From positions 248,001 through 312,000 of the forward strand of contig WACJ01000045.1 in NCBI GenBank assembly GCA_008973525.1: a stretch of DNA of 64,000 nucleotides, in the 5' to 3' direction. Origin of the DNA: Stenopsyche tienmushanensis. Its lineage: Eukaryota > Arthropoda > Insecta > Trichoptera > Stenopsychidae. Under the pieces are notes generated by a model that was given only the letters and a program-made list of their open reading frames with translations, did no database searches and had not been told where the DNA came from. Below are positions 33,165 through 44,107 of this stretch, piece after piece (within the stretch, counting starts at the first letter, position 1; each line of letters opens with the position of its first letter). A program made the position numbers and the translations under genes.

Positions 33165-34195
33165 TCCTCTGGATACTAAGCAACGATATATCGTCGATTA
33201 TGAAACTACCGATGACTGCAAACAACCATCGCTATTGGTTCGTCGATGGCTCCAAAATGCTCAAATAAGAGTCGTTTCAGTGTTTAATCTAGTAGTGTAA
33301 CTTACTTGTACAATAGCGCGATTTAAACAAAAGAGAGGAAGATATTCAATATTATTTTGATAGTACGTATACTTATTACGTTTTATTCGTTTTTCATTCT
33401 ACACCGTTTTAATAATATACAACAGGCGAAGACATAAAAGGCTATCATATATTTACGGATTGGTTTTACACAAATCCAACCCTTGCTGAAGAACTCTTGA
33501 AAAGGAAATGTTTTCTCACTGGCACAATAATGACCTACAGAAAGGGTTTACCCTAATCATATAAAAAAACCAAGATTAGCTGTGGGACGAAAGATATAGA
33601 AATAATAGTCACAATGCTCAGTACAAAGCATACGTCAACTTCCCAATCAACGAGAAAAAGAACAAGGACTACCCCATACCAATCTAATCAAGATGAGCTA
33701 ATAAACAAGCCAAGTAGTCATTATATTAAAAATATGGGCGGGGTGGACACGGCAGATTAATACGCAACATCATATTGTTTCATATGAAAGACTGAAGTGG
33801 TGGAAGAAGTCATTTTTTTGGGATTTTGAAACATCGATTGTAAACTCTTATATTTTTTACAAGGAATATGAAATCAAAGAAAATAGAAAGCCAATAAATC
33901 TTTTAAAATACCGCTGACAATTGTTGATACAACTTATTGGTAACTTTCGCGATTTTACAAAGCCCAAATCGGGACGATTGTCGTCAACTGATCACTGTCA
34001 ACGGTTAGATGGAAGTCCTCATTTTATTTATAGTAAATCAGGGAGGAATTATAGAAACTTTATGGTGTGGTACAGACCGTCAAATTGAAAATGGATGAAA
34101 CCGAATGCTATACTTACGAAAGGAAACCAGCACTTCATTCTGAAGATTGCTTCAAACAATATCATATATTACATGATTACATTAATAAATAAATC
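33165..34195 (+). pseudogene. piggyBac-type transposase, C-terminal half, degenerate
   Basis: TTAA at 33,161 precedes a left end related to that of the MITE at 58,033 (both contain cgatatatcgtcgattatgaaacta). From 33,425 the plus strand reads FTDWFYTNPTLAEELLKRKCFLTGT, YRKGLP, then NMGGVDTAD, SYCF, KWWKKSFFWDFETSIVNSY, and finally the cysteine tail YERKPALHSEDCFKQYH. This order is that of piggyBac-derived (PGBD) transposases. In-frame stops and shifts (for example after GVDTAD) make it dead. The right terminus was not identified. Confidence 0.8.
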
Positions 34196-34740
34196 AAATA
34201 AAATGCCTAATATACTTAATAAACGTCCTGCATAACAAAATATTATTTTTTTATTCATAAACCCCCATTTTTTTTCATTTTATTCTATACAAACATTTTT
34301 TTAATAAATACGCAAAAAAATGGCTTGGAGTTGGTGAGAACTTTTATGAAAAAATCTTTAAAAAAAAAGCCCAAATGGTTAAGACAAGAAGACGGATCAT
34401 TTTGAAATTTCGTAATTGTTTGTAAAATCCAAACTCTAATTAAAATTCTTTTAATATTTGCTTTCGTAGAATAATCTGCAATTCAAGAGTTTTTTTTAGC
34501 GATACTTATCAATCGTAAGATAAAATTAATTTAAATATCGTAAGTGGTTCTCGACTTAAAAAAATCTATATAACTATTTGTACATTTAAAAAAAACATTT
34601 CTTTTCTTTAACACTTAACCATATTCATAGTATATAATTTCTGAAAGTTTCGTTAAAAAAATTTAAATCAATAAAAAAATTATGACGACTTTAGTAAATA
34701 ATATTAAAATGTGATTTTGTACAAAAACGCCTAAGTCCAG
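34196..34740. other. AT-rich stretch, nothing recognised
   Basis: Homopolymer-rich sequence between a piggyBac-like relic and a Tigger-like relic. No motifs or terminal repeats seen. Confidence 0.5.
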
Positions 34741-35037
34741 CTAAGTTTTTCCATAAGAAATTAGGATTAAAGGACAATTTGAATGCTTTGTTTGGCTGGT
34801 TGACTAGATTCAAGCAACGACACGGGATTCGCAAAATTACAGTTCAGGAAGAACGTCTCTATTCCTGTGTTGAAACTGTTTCGATGAATTCTGCATCGAA
34901 TTTCGAGAATATTTACAAAGAAAATTTGCAACCCGATCAAATATATAATGGAGATGAAACAGAACTATGCTGAAAGTATTTGCCGATAAAAACCCTGGCT
35001 TTAATGAGTGAAAAGTCTGTTCCTGTACATAAATCAT
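34741..35037 (+). pseudogene. jerky/Tigger-type transposase fragment
   Basis: Reads FHKKLGLKDNLNALFGWLTR, then FKQRHGIRKIT, EENLQPDQIYNGDET-like (written here KENLQPDQIYNGDETELC) and, after a stop, LPIKTLALMSEKSVPVHKSSK. The phrase W..RFK.RHGIR, IYN.DET and the KTL...EKS..K.SK sequel are typical of jerky/Tigger transposases, spanning the second DNA-binding helix and the first catalytic Asp. One stop breaks an otherwise readable stretch. A hAT-like MITE inserts directly after. Confidence 0.8.
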
Positions 35038-35043
35038 CTAAAG

Positions 35044-35380
35044 CAGCGCTTCTTAAACTTATGTAGTCCGCGGACCCCCTCTTGAGCAAAATTTCTTTCG
35101 CGGACCCCCTCTTGAGCAATTTTTTTTCGCGGACCCCCTTTTGAACCATTTTTTTTTTATTGACCCCATTCCAACCCTTGTGACTTAATTTTTCAAACAA
35201 ACAAACATTTTTTTAGTCAAATATTGGTCAAAATAGATCTTTTTATAATATTTTCTGTAAATAATTCCACAAAAATATCTTGTTCAAATATAGGTTAATA
35301 TTTTTTTATATCTCCGCGGACCCCCAGCAATGGCTTCGCGGACCCCCAGGGGTCCGCGGACGCCTGTTTAAGAACCGCTG
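35044..35380. mobile_element. hAT-like MITE with perfect 8-bp target duplication and GCGGACCCCC repeats
   Basis: ATCTAAAG on both sides (35,036-35,043; 35,381-35,388). Ends CAGCGCTTCTTAAAC and, inverted, CAGCGGTTCTTAAAC, 14 of 15 matching. The left arm has three tandem units of about 35 bases beginning cgcggaccccct; the right arm has the same motif (gcggacccccag) twice. The element inserted in the Tigger-like transposase relic. Confidence 0.9.
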
Positions 35381-35573
35381 ATCTAAAGAATAACTCTCAT
35401 GTGTTGCGGAAACGCAACAGGAACACGTAAAATGAAACTTTTGGTGATTAGGAAAGCAATGATCTCGATCTTCAAAGGCAATTGAAATGAAAAATGAAAT
35501 GAAATCCTGTCAATTATTATAGCCAAAAAGTATCAACTGTCAACGACCACTAATCTGTTTAACTACGAGCGGG

Positions 35574-35985
35574 ACTCAAATATAACCCAGAATTTGGTTA
35601 TACAAATTTATTAGTGATATATAAAAATACAAATGCAGTATCTTATTTTTCTACGTAGTCTTCTTTTTAAGAAAAACGATCCCGTTTTGATCTCATTTAT
35701 TTTTTTAATCTTGAGCCCGTCGCTGAAGAAAGAAGGCCAGAAGTAGCATCCTATGTTGCGCAACGCGGAATTATTGCTTTTCTTGTAAACGAAGGCACAG
35801 TTTGGTAATACTACTGTGATATTTGATTAGGCTCAAAAGTTTCGAGAGTCTGAAATTCGAGAAACGGTCTGCTGGAAAAGCTATGGCTACGGTATTTTGA
35901 GACTCGAAAGGTATTTTATTGATTGATTTTTTACATGACAGGCAGTGAATGAGGCCTACTACTGCCAGCTGCTAGATTACGTTAA
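35574..35985. mobile_element. mariner-like remnants in both orientations
   Basis: 35,574-35,665 read in reverse is a mariner 3' end (codons for EDYVEK, stop, then aataaatttgtata and a terminal sequence ending in gagtcccgctcg). 35,865-35,980 on the plus strand reads VCWKSYGYGILRL / KVMATVF.DS and VNEAYYCQLLD, the middle of a mariner transposase. The coding piece is cut by the TTAA element that follows. Confidence 0.5.
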
Positions 35986-36637
35986 GGGGTTACATGGGTT
36001 TCACAGCTTGAAAATATCGTTTTTTTTATTGTCTTATTAATTTCTACAACATCTCGAGAATATTATCCTAAATTTTTAAGTCGATCCGAATTAAAGTTTC
36101 GGAGATACAACCCTGGGAAGGTGCGTGCTCAAAGTCAGGTAGGCTCAGCGCGCAAAACTTTAAACGCGTTTTTCTCGAAACTATGTTTTCAAAGTCGGTT
36201 GTCAAAAGTTCTCGAAAACTAGTCAACCGATCTTGATGAAATTTTACACAGGTCTTCGAGATACAATTAACAAGGACTTGGACGAAGGATTTATTTTTCA
36301 ATCAAAACTATTAGAAAAAAAAATGTTGAGCAAATTTTACCAAAATTGCATTTTTTGTAAAAAGGTCTACCAAAAATCCAATTTTCACTTTTTTTATCCT
36401 TCCGTCCAAATTCGTAGTTTATAGTCCTAAACTAAAAGATGATTTTTTTTCACTTTGAATGATCTTGTCATGAGTTCTACTGTCAACGCGGACGCACCTT
36501 TTTTCAGAGGGGTCACGGGAAATGACGTCACAATGGCGGAGTTTTAAATATTTTCCTTTAAAAATTTCAGAAATTCTTTTTCAAATGTAAATCTTTATGA
36601 TAACAAAAAGTTTGAATAGAATAATTTACTTCTATAT
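35986..36637 (+). mobile_element. TTAA-flanked non-autonomous element, copy 1 (right end missing)
   Basis: TTAA (35,982-35,985) then GGGGTTACATGGGTTTCAC. Collinear with 40,286-41,290 (ttcggagatacaa.cctgggaaggtgcgtgc, aacgcgtttttctcgaaac, aggggtcacgggaaa) but without the coding insert at 40,420-40,980. Homology stops near 36,637, where tatatataaaaatcaatg begins, so a later insertion or deletion removed the right end. Confidence 0.7.
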
Positions 36638-38034
36638 ATATAAAAATCAATGTCTCGCGTCTGGCGGCATCCGGATGTTGCTCTGCTAAGGTAAACTATG
36701 CCGAGAGGCGGTAATGGCATGCCCGGTTTTGGAGGCATTTAGTCAAGTTTGTTCTAGGGAAGTGAGGCGCAGCCGCGTGTGGCTAAGCAACCACATACAA
36801 AATATGCATTCTATATGTTTTCTAAAAGCGAGTATCCGCCAAGCAAAGCAATGCCTAACCTCGGATGCATCTTCACACATAACAAATCAATCAATAGCCA
36901 AATAAACTTCAGGATTCAACACGATATGAGGTGCTATAATTGCCTCAAAAATATATTAAAACATTACTGACAGCACGATTTCGCCTGAAACCGCATTTTT
37001 TTTGATCATCAACTGAAAACAATAGATTTCGTAAATTTAGCATAAAATTTGAACCTTTTAACCGACATGAATAAAATTTAGAATTTAGGTTCCTATTGTT
37101 TTTTAGAACCATAAATAATTATATCGCTGTTTTTGGACAGGGGTTTCCACCTTTTTTACATTTGAAAAGGGAAAACTTAAGAAAACCTAATTTTTAGGGA
37201 ATGATTAAATTATCAAAATATTCCCATAGCACTTGGGCTATGTACGGTTGTAAACATCGAAAATGGATTTTTTTCTGGACACGGGTTGCCAACCTTTTTT
37301 CACACAACTAATTTTTAGACGAAGATAAAATTCATCATCTCTAGATTGTGTATAATTGTAAATCTGGAAATGTTTTTTTCTGGACAGTGATTACCAACCT
37401 TTTTAATCAAACAACGTGAAAAACGAAATTTAGGGAGCTTACGAGATCGAATGCTCAACCTGTATCATATCGTACATTGAACAAACCAATAGAGAACAGT
37501 GCATCAGAATACAGTCTTTGAATTGAATTACAAATCCGCAGTACACGAATGTGGTATGAAGAACGATCATCACATCAATTTTGATGGTGCAAAAACCATA
37601 GCAACGAATTGCGAAAGTGATGGAAATTGAAAAACGAAGAAACTCCACATTCAATGGACGAGACGACGGCACCAACATACCCAGAACTTGGCCACCAAGT
37701 TTATCGAAAATTAAGGCATCGATAACCAAGCAAAATAATCTGAAAGTGCAAACAATCTAGCACGAAGCGACGGCAATGCATAGCCCAACATAGCACAGGA
37801 TGGAGGATACTCACAAGGAGCATCACCAAGGCGTCCCTCAGGAGACTCGAAGTATCAGAAAGATATATATTTGAAATCTTAATGTACTTCTCAAATAATT
37901 ACTAAGCGCGATCGTATACCCGTTTTTCAGTGTAATTAAAAATATCTAAATTCATTCGAATAAACTGAATTAAAATACATACACTTTATATCTTTAAGTG
38001 TGGCATTGCAACGCATGCCGGGTATTCGCTAGTA
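36638..38034 (+). mobile_element. possible Helitron-like segment containing RT and Penelope-like remnants
   Basis: Starts tctatatatataaaaatcaatg and ends gcaacgcatgccgggtattcgctagt; such a start and a GC hairpin-like end with CTAG recall Helitrons, but no Rep/helicase is present. Inside, 36,840-36,965 reads LGCIFTHNKSINSQINFRIQ, like the late reverse-transcriptase region of LINEs. 37,430-37,960 carries a Penelope-like relic, listed separately. The Helitron label is tentative. Confidence 0.35.
37430..37960 (+). pseudogene. Penelope-like element C-terminal relic, copy 1
   Basis: The plus strand reads LNYKSAVHECGMKNDHHINF, DGAKTIA, then IEIEKRRNSTFNGRDDG across shifts. This resembles the region downstream of the GIY-YIG nuclease in Penelope-like elements (SA..EH....H.IDF...K.LA ... 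REAIEIEK). Two related relics lie at 41,990-42,400 and 47,935-48,330, all sharing a 3' tail with gcgatcg.atacccgttttt. Frames are broken in all three. Confidence 0.5.
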
Positions 38035-38095
38035 ACTAATAAATTGTACAGCAAAATTCTGAGTTACATTTGAATCCCTCTCATATAAGCGTTTT
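38035..38095 (+). mobile_element. mariner-like 3' terminus
   Basis: actaataaattgtacagcaaaattctgagttacatttgaatccctctc matches the ends near 27,275 and 42,485 and the reverse copy at 35,574. It directly follows the Helitron-like end. Confidence 0.5.
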
Positions 38096-38990
38096 CTTAA
38101 CAAATAGCGAGTATTAAAATAATTGTAATGTAAATATGATATTATAATCGAAACTAAGTAAACATTTGATTATTCGGATTATCTATATTTTTCAGTTATC
38201 CGTGTCCTTCCTCTCCAGCATCGGCCCGGAAAATCGAGAGTGTACTGTATATATAATATAGTAAAATGAATGAATAGAACATAATACATGGTATATACGA
38301 GAATTTAAAATTTTGGCGACATAAAAAGCGCGTTTGCCTCCTGGCCCGGGCAATCTTTGAACGTCGCGCATAAAATACAATATATTTACATAAAAGGCAA
38401 AAAGCATTTTTTCGAGATTTCTCTACCAATACAGAAATGGAAGTTTTTACACAAATTTCCAATTATATGTTTAAAATTATTTTAGATTGTAATATTGATG
38501 TTTTTACTAATACATTTATAAATATACGTTGATGTTTTGAATGTAACATGGAAAAAAATATTTACGAAACTTAAACGTGGTTTTTGGTCAATGATATTAT
38601 TGGGAATGTTCTCAATTTTGTAAATATAGCTTTAGGAAGACGTCAAAAATCGTTAACCAAAAGCGTAATTCACACATATGCTTTCCGCAAGTAATGTGTT
38701 AAGTACATACACATCTTAAACAAATTCGATTTGAGTTTAAGAATTTCATGTTTTGTCTGCTTTTTTATGTGAATATTTTCTCTTTTTTGCATGGTATTCC
38801 TTGGGAAATACTTTATTTTAAAAATGTTGAATTAATTTGTGTTCTTGTTCCTCTTTCAAACATTCGCAAATAGATTCAGCGTAGGAAGGACATTATCGCG
38901 AAAATTGATATAAGCATCAAGTAGTTCATCGATTTTTATATTTAATCCAGAAATTGAAATAGGCCTTCATTTTGGAGAATGATTTTAAAC
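38096..38990. other. AT-rich stretch, one Tigger-like end
   Basis: cgggcc/ggaaaatcgagagtgtactgta at 38,225-38,248 read inverted (TACAGTACACTCTCGATTTT) looks like a pogo/Tigger terminus, without an identified partner. Nothing else recognised. Confidence 0.4.
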
Positions 38991-38998
38991 GTTAATAA

Positions 38999-39540
38999 GA
39001 GGGACAGCTCAAATATAACTCGGAATGTTGTTTTTTTTAAATCACAGACTGATATAAGCAGCAATTCAATTTTGAGAAGACTTGAGGCACAGTTCGGTGA
39101 TATTACTCCATGATAAGATCCTAGTGTTTTCGCCTCAAAAGTATCGTGAAAGTCGAGAAACAGTCTGCTGGAAAAGTGATGGCTACAATATTTTGCGACT
39201 CAAAGATTGATTTTGTATATGACAAACAGACGTGAATGCGGCCTACTACTGACAGCTGCTAAAAGATGGGGAAAAAAACCGATTCGAGCTGTCCTTCTGC
39301 AGTGACAACTCGCGATAAAGTCGCCCAATTATTCTGGAAACAGCCACCTTACTTACAGTCCCAAACTTGGCCCTGTGTGATTATCATATGTTTATAGAGC
39401 CATTAGGGGGGGGCAACGATTCAAGACAACGCTGCGGTCAAACAATACGTGCGCAACAAGCAGCCGCCTTCTTTATTCAGTGACATAATCAAGAAGCTTT
39501 CTATCCGTTGGAATAAGTGTATTTTAATTGATTTGTATTT
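38999..39540 (+). pseudogene. mariner-like transposase relic
   Basis: After a terminal sequence gagggacagctcaaatataac, the plus strand carries in order: SAGKVMATIFCDSK, VNAAYYCQLLKD (mixed frames), PNLALCDYHMF and QDNAAVKQYVRNKQPPSLF, then IIKKLSIRWNKCI. These match the middle and end of mariner transposases: VMATVFWD, the second catalytic Asp in APCDYH.F, and the RW.KC tail. Many stops and shifts. Confidence 0.75.
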
Positions 39541-40281
39541 TTATATATCTAACATTTAAAATTAATCTTTGTTTGTTCGTATTTAATGCGCTGCCATACC
39601 GTCCATCCGATTGCGATAAAACTTTGTCAATTTATTAGTTTACACTTGCGGGAATAACAATGGCATAGTGAAAATATTGTTTGTGTACGCAATTTGTTAT
39701 GCGAGACGTTTAGCGTATGCACTATGTTGGCGAATATTGGTCTGGTGGTTGCCAAGGTTATGTATTTGCCAAGTGTTCGGTCTTCGATGAAATATACCGT
39801 GAGGCGGTCACAATATACGAACGTCATAATTTTAATTCATATGTGGATCAATTCATTTGGCGACAACAGCAACACATCGAAAACGTATTCGAATCACTTT
39901 TAAATTATATGACTGGCCTCCATTATATTGTTTATAATTGCGCGTTTATGTTAAAAAGAAACAAATTAATAACTATTGTATTTTTAAATAAAGCGAGTAC
40001 TAGGAAAGCTTTGCAATGCCTAATATTGAAAGAGTTCAAATACCTTAGAGCTATCTTTATTGAGAAGAAATTGATGAATAACGAAATAAACTCCAGGATT
40101 CAACTCCAACAATCGATTTGATAATCGATGCTATCATATGATCTAAAAATATATTCGGAAAGAAATTATCCATCGGCGAAAACAAAGATTAAAATTTGCA
40201 GTCTGTCTAAATTCCGGGTATTTCAAACATAACTTCTCGAGCGATTTCGCAAAAAAATCATTCGTAATATTGATATGATTC
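39541..40281 (+). other. decayed sequence with Helitron-like and LINE-RT-like traits
   Basis: 39,590-39,630 (atgcgctgccataccgtccatccgattgcgataaaac) resembles sequence common near 5' ends of insect Helitron-like elements; this is from memory and tentative. 39,985-40,120 reads LKEFKYLRAIFIEKKLMNNEINSRIQ, like FKYLG.IF......EI..RI of LINE reverse transcriptases. Confidence 0.35.
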
Positions 40282-40285
40282 TTAA

Positions 40286-41368
40286 GGAGTTACATGAGTT
40301 TCACAGCTTGAAAAAATCTAATCTCAAGAATATTATCCTAAATTTTTAAGTCGATCTGAATAAAAGTTTCGGAGATACAATCCTGGGAAGGTGCGTGCTC
40401 AAAGTCAGTCAAATATACCCTGGTATTCTCAAAGTCCAACCTTACGGTGATGATCTTCTTATCAACAAAAAAGAATGCGTTGGACATGTGCAGAAAAGGA
40501 TGGGTACCCGTTTACGTGATTTAGTCAACAAAACAGTTGAGGAAAAAATAGTCAATGGTAAAAAAAACTCTTTCTGGCAAAGGTTAACTTACTGGTAAAT
40601 TGACAAATTAACTGTTTATTATGGTTTGGCAATAAGATCTCAGTAAAGATGAGCTTCTCGAGCGGTGTGTTGGTGGTTTCACACAAATTATGAAAGCTTG
40701 AACCAGTTAATCTGGAAGGTTACTCAAAAAATACTTCCTGCTGGTTCAAAGATCGTTAATATTGCTGCATTGGTCACTGCACTTTTAATGAAGGAACATC
40801 AGCTTTATTATTATTTATGTACGGTATGGATTTAAAACTTGGCCGAAATTCAGATGAAAACTCGCGAAGCCAGGATTCGTAGACAAGAGCGAAAGGATGC
40901 CCTGAGCATTGCAGCTGCTGCAGGTTCTTTACTTTATGGCCCAGGAATCGATGATTCAATGTAAGTTACAAAAAAAAATCCAGTTTTATTGTTACTCAAA
41001 ACATTAAACGCGTTTTTCTCGAAACATTAGTTTTCAAAGTCGGCTGTCAAAAGTTCTCAAAAACTACTCAACCGATCTTGATGAAATTTTACACAGGTCT
41101 TCGAGATATAATTCACGAGGACTCGGACGAAGGATTCTTTTTTTTTGTAAAAAGGTTTTTTTGACGTACCTTTTTTCGGAGGGGTCACGGGAAAGGACGT
41201 CACAATGGCGGAGTTTTGAATATTTTCCTTTGAAAATTTCAGAAATTCTTTTTCAAATGTAAATCTTATGATAATAAAAAGTTTGAATAAAATATTTCAT
41301 TTTTATATATTTTTTTGTTGTTGTTGAAAATATACCTTTTTTCCCCCCGAGTAAATCCATGTAACCCC
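40286..41368 (+). mobile_element. TTAA-flanked DNA transposon, copy 2, with transposase segment
   Basis: TTAA (40,282-40,285) GGAGTTACATGAGTTT ... AAATCCATGTAACCCC TTAA (41,369-41,372); the 16-base ends match inversely at 13 positions. The outer parts match 35,986-36,637. The inner part (about 40,410-40,980) is a transposase segment, listed separately. A TTAA target with this type of protein suggests a Kolobok-like or related superfamily; that name is inference. Confidence 0.75.
40410..40975 (+). pseudogene. Mutator-like (PF20700-type) transposase fragment
   Basis: Reads QPYGDDLLINKKECVGHVQK, RMGTRLRDL, then LIDKLTVYYGLAIRSQ (with shifts), IVNIAALVTALLMKE, and ARIRRQERKDALSIAAAAGSLLYGPGIDDSM (in pieces). 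The order KKECVGHVQKRMGTRLR, LTDKLID.L..YYGLAIR, R..R.ERK......E..LYGPGI is that of a transposase family annotated as Mutator-like in many invertebrate genomes, by recall. The N-terminal half is missing and frames are broken. Confidence 0.65.
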
Positions 41369-41372
41369 TTAA

Positions 41373-41985
41373 AGCAAATGGATTGAAATGAAATTTTAGT
41401 GGTGCCTACAAAAAAGCTTACTGCATCGATAACAGTGCTTACCTCAGCGTGATAAAATGCAAAAAGTGGCTTTTTGATCTGAATTATATGAACAGGTATT
41501 GATTAAATGATACGTAAACACACTAACAAAACATAAGGTTCGGTTATTCATTCAGTTAGATCATCGTTCTAAATAAAAATTATATTTGAATTGTAGTTTT
41601 TTAATACTGAAAAATGGCGTGGATTTATACTTCTTCGAAATATAAATCCACCACGACATGTAGCAACAGTATCATGCTTTCAGCGGAAAAAATGATGAAT
41701 AATATAATCGAAGCTACAGTTTGAAATGAAGAACTTCAAGAAGATGTGTCCCAATGATTCCGACCAATATGCCATTTGAATTGAAATGTGTGTAGTTTCC
41801 GATGTGAGCACCAACAAAGCACAGGAACACACAGGGTATGCGTGCATGCCTCTAATATGGACAGGGCTGTGCTCACGCCTTTCTCATTTATTACCAGACA
41901 GTACGGTATCAGACGGAACAATATTTTGTTTTGTTAAAAAATATAGGAAGTTTCATGTACAACAAAAAGAACAATGTGAAAATGA
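41373..41985 (+). repeat. dispersed repeat family D, copy 1, and unassigned sequence
   Basis: 41,375-41,600 (aaatgaaattt.agtggtgcct.caaaa.agctta.tgcatcgata, gtgataaaatg, ttcatcgttct.aataaaaatta.atttgaattg) recurs at 45,430-45,710 and 63,790-64,000. 41,700-41,985 shows nothing recognisable. Confidence 0.6.
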
Positions 41986-41989
41986 AAAT

Positions 41990-42480
41990 CAGGGAACTTT
42001 ACGAGATCGAAAGCACAATTTGCATCATGTCGTACATTGAACAAACCAGTAGATAGATCGCCCACAAAATGACAACACTAGAACGCAGTCTTGTAATTGG
42101 ATTATAAATCGGCAGTAACATCAGAATTGCCAAAGAAGCGATAGAAATCGAATAAACGAATAAATAATAGACACTATCAACAGATGAGACGGCGGCACTA
42201 GCATACTCAGTTTGGCTACCAATTTTATTCAAAATTAAAGCACAATTACCATGCAAAAAATCTGAAATGGCAGTTATTCCGCGTCCATGTGTCCGACAGG
42301 AGACTCGAAATATCGAAAAGAGGTACATTTGAATTCTTAATTTACCTCTCAAATAATTATTAAGCGCGATCGTATACCCTTTTTTTAGCACAATTAAAAA
42401 TATATGAAGCACTTCAATAAAATCAAAACATAAAATAACTTTCTTTATATGGCATTGTAACGCATGCCGGGTAATCACTA
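41990..42480 (+). pseudogene. Penelope-like relic, copy 2, with Helitron-like end
   Basis: Collinear with 37,436-38,032: acgagatcgaa.gc, catcat.tcgtacattgaacaaacca, IRIAKEAIEIE codons, aagcgcgatcgtataccc, and the same end gcattgtaacgcatgccgggtaatcactagt. About 80% similar by eye, with indels. Confidence 0.6.
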
Positions 42481-42535
42481 GTTACTAATAAATTTGTACA
42501 GAAAAAGTCGGATTATATCTGAATCGCCCTCATAA
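42481..42535 (+). mobile_element. mariner-like 3' terminus, second composite
   Basis: tactaataaatttgtacagaaaa...ttatatctgaatcgccctca follows the Helitron-like end at the same relative point as at 38,035. Confidence 0.45.
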
Positions 42536-43131
42536 ATGTAACTTATGTAACTAATGCCAATAATATTTTTTTTTTAAATAAATTAGTTTCAACTATGCGA
42601 AAAGTCATTTATAAGTGCAAATTGAGACGAAAGAATTCCATTTGACAATGCTTAGAGGCAAATATGCGACATTACGCATCGGCAGGTCGCAAAATTATAT
42701 TTAAATGATTCATTCTTCATTGCCACGGATTGGAATTGCTTTGGTGTTTGATAGAAACCGCCTGCCTACGTAAAAGCTAAATATAGCAAAATGCAGGAAA
42801 TCATCAGCTGACATAAACAACGATTAGAGAAATCATCGAGCGATATGTTATCACAGTCGAGCGCGATAAGCGATAATCACATCAAGTCGGTTTCCTTTTC
42901 ACGTTGCCACCTAATTTACAATTCACATCGAATTACATACAGCCGTCATACTACATTATAAACCCTAATTTACACCTCCTATCGACCTAACTCACGAGGA
43001 AGTCTTCTAGCCTATTATAAATTTGTCTATCGGGCTTTTGGTGAATTTCATCTGTTTTTCAATACCACACCAGTTAACGCATTTCTAGACCTGGGAGAGA
43101 AGGTAACATGTTTTACGTAAATATTCTGCGC
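42536..43131. other. stretch without recognisable feature
   Basis: Mixed AT sequence with a few GC patches; no conserved motif or terminal repeat seen. Confidence 0.5.
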
Positions 43132-44107
43132 TAACACGTTGATTAGTAATCGCGTATATATGCGATCGGACTCGAGTGATACAGAAAGAGCAGCAAAGAG
43201 TGCGGATATTAGTGAATCTGAGACAGAGACGGAGAGTGTCTTGCGTCTCATTATACATTCGTACATCAATGGTCTAAATACTCCTACAAATATTACGAAA
43301 AGCTTCATTTTCAATATCGGACTTTATTGTGTTTTAATAAAATATTATTATATATTCAGATCTTTATTTCAAGCGTTACATTTACAACCTTCTTTATTCT
43401 TTTGTCACATTTCAATTAAATGTATGACCAAGTTTTACGGACACGAAGAATCAGTTGTATTTGTATAAAGGAATACAATATTTGAAGTTATTTTTTACAT
43501 AAAGAACAAAATAGAGTCATCAGATCAATCATCAACAGATGATGACACGTTTTCGGCGAGCATTTTTTCGCGGACCGCAAATGCTCTAGCGCGGGCGATT
43601 TTTTTGCAATATTGCCATTTTTTAAATTCTCACTAAAATGCGCGTAACTTTCGAATTTTTAAACATATCTTACATGATCTGTAGATTACACACATAGGCA
43701 CTAAAATACAAAAACAATATTTGCGCTCTTAAAACACTTAATTATTTTCTCATTTTCTTAAAAATCGTCATATAATACAAATGAAAGTTTAAATTTGTAT
43801 ATTAAATGACCGAAATGAAAGACACGACGATTCACGTAAAACTAAACCAATATTCAATTTCAGAACGATAAAGATGTGGTGTCGTATACGAAAAAAAGCC
43901 ACCGTGTCCAATTTGAAACACATGTCTCAAAATTTGATACTTATTTGAGGGTAAAAAACGGACTACATTTGACATTTATTTGTTACATATATATCGAAAA
44001 TGTTTAGCAAATAAGTAAATTTTGCGAATGAGTTTTCTCGTGTCCCGCGGTTCATGCACAGTCTTTATGAACACGAGAATTCTCGTTTTCTGGTGTTAAC
44101 GTGTTAA
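43132..44107 (+). repeat. repeat family R, copy 1, with TTAA-type ends
   Basis: TAACACGTTGATTAG at the left and GTTAACGTGTTAA at the right form short inverted ends compatible with a piggyBac-like non-autonomous element. The left half (attatt.tatattcagatcttt.tttcaa.c.ttacattta) recurs at 61,020-61,160 and 56,460-56,570; the right half (43,555-43,910) recurs inverted at 56,920-57,240. No coding content. Confidence 0.6.
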
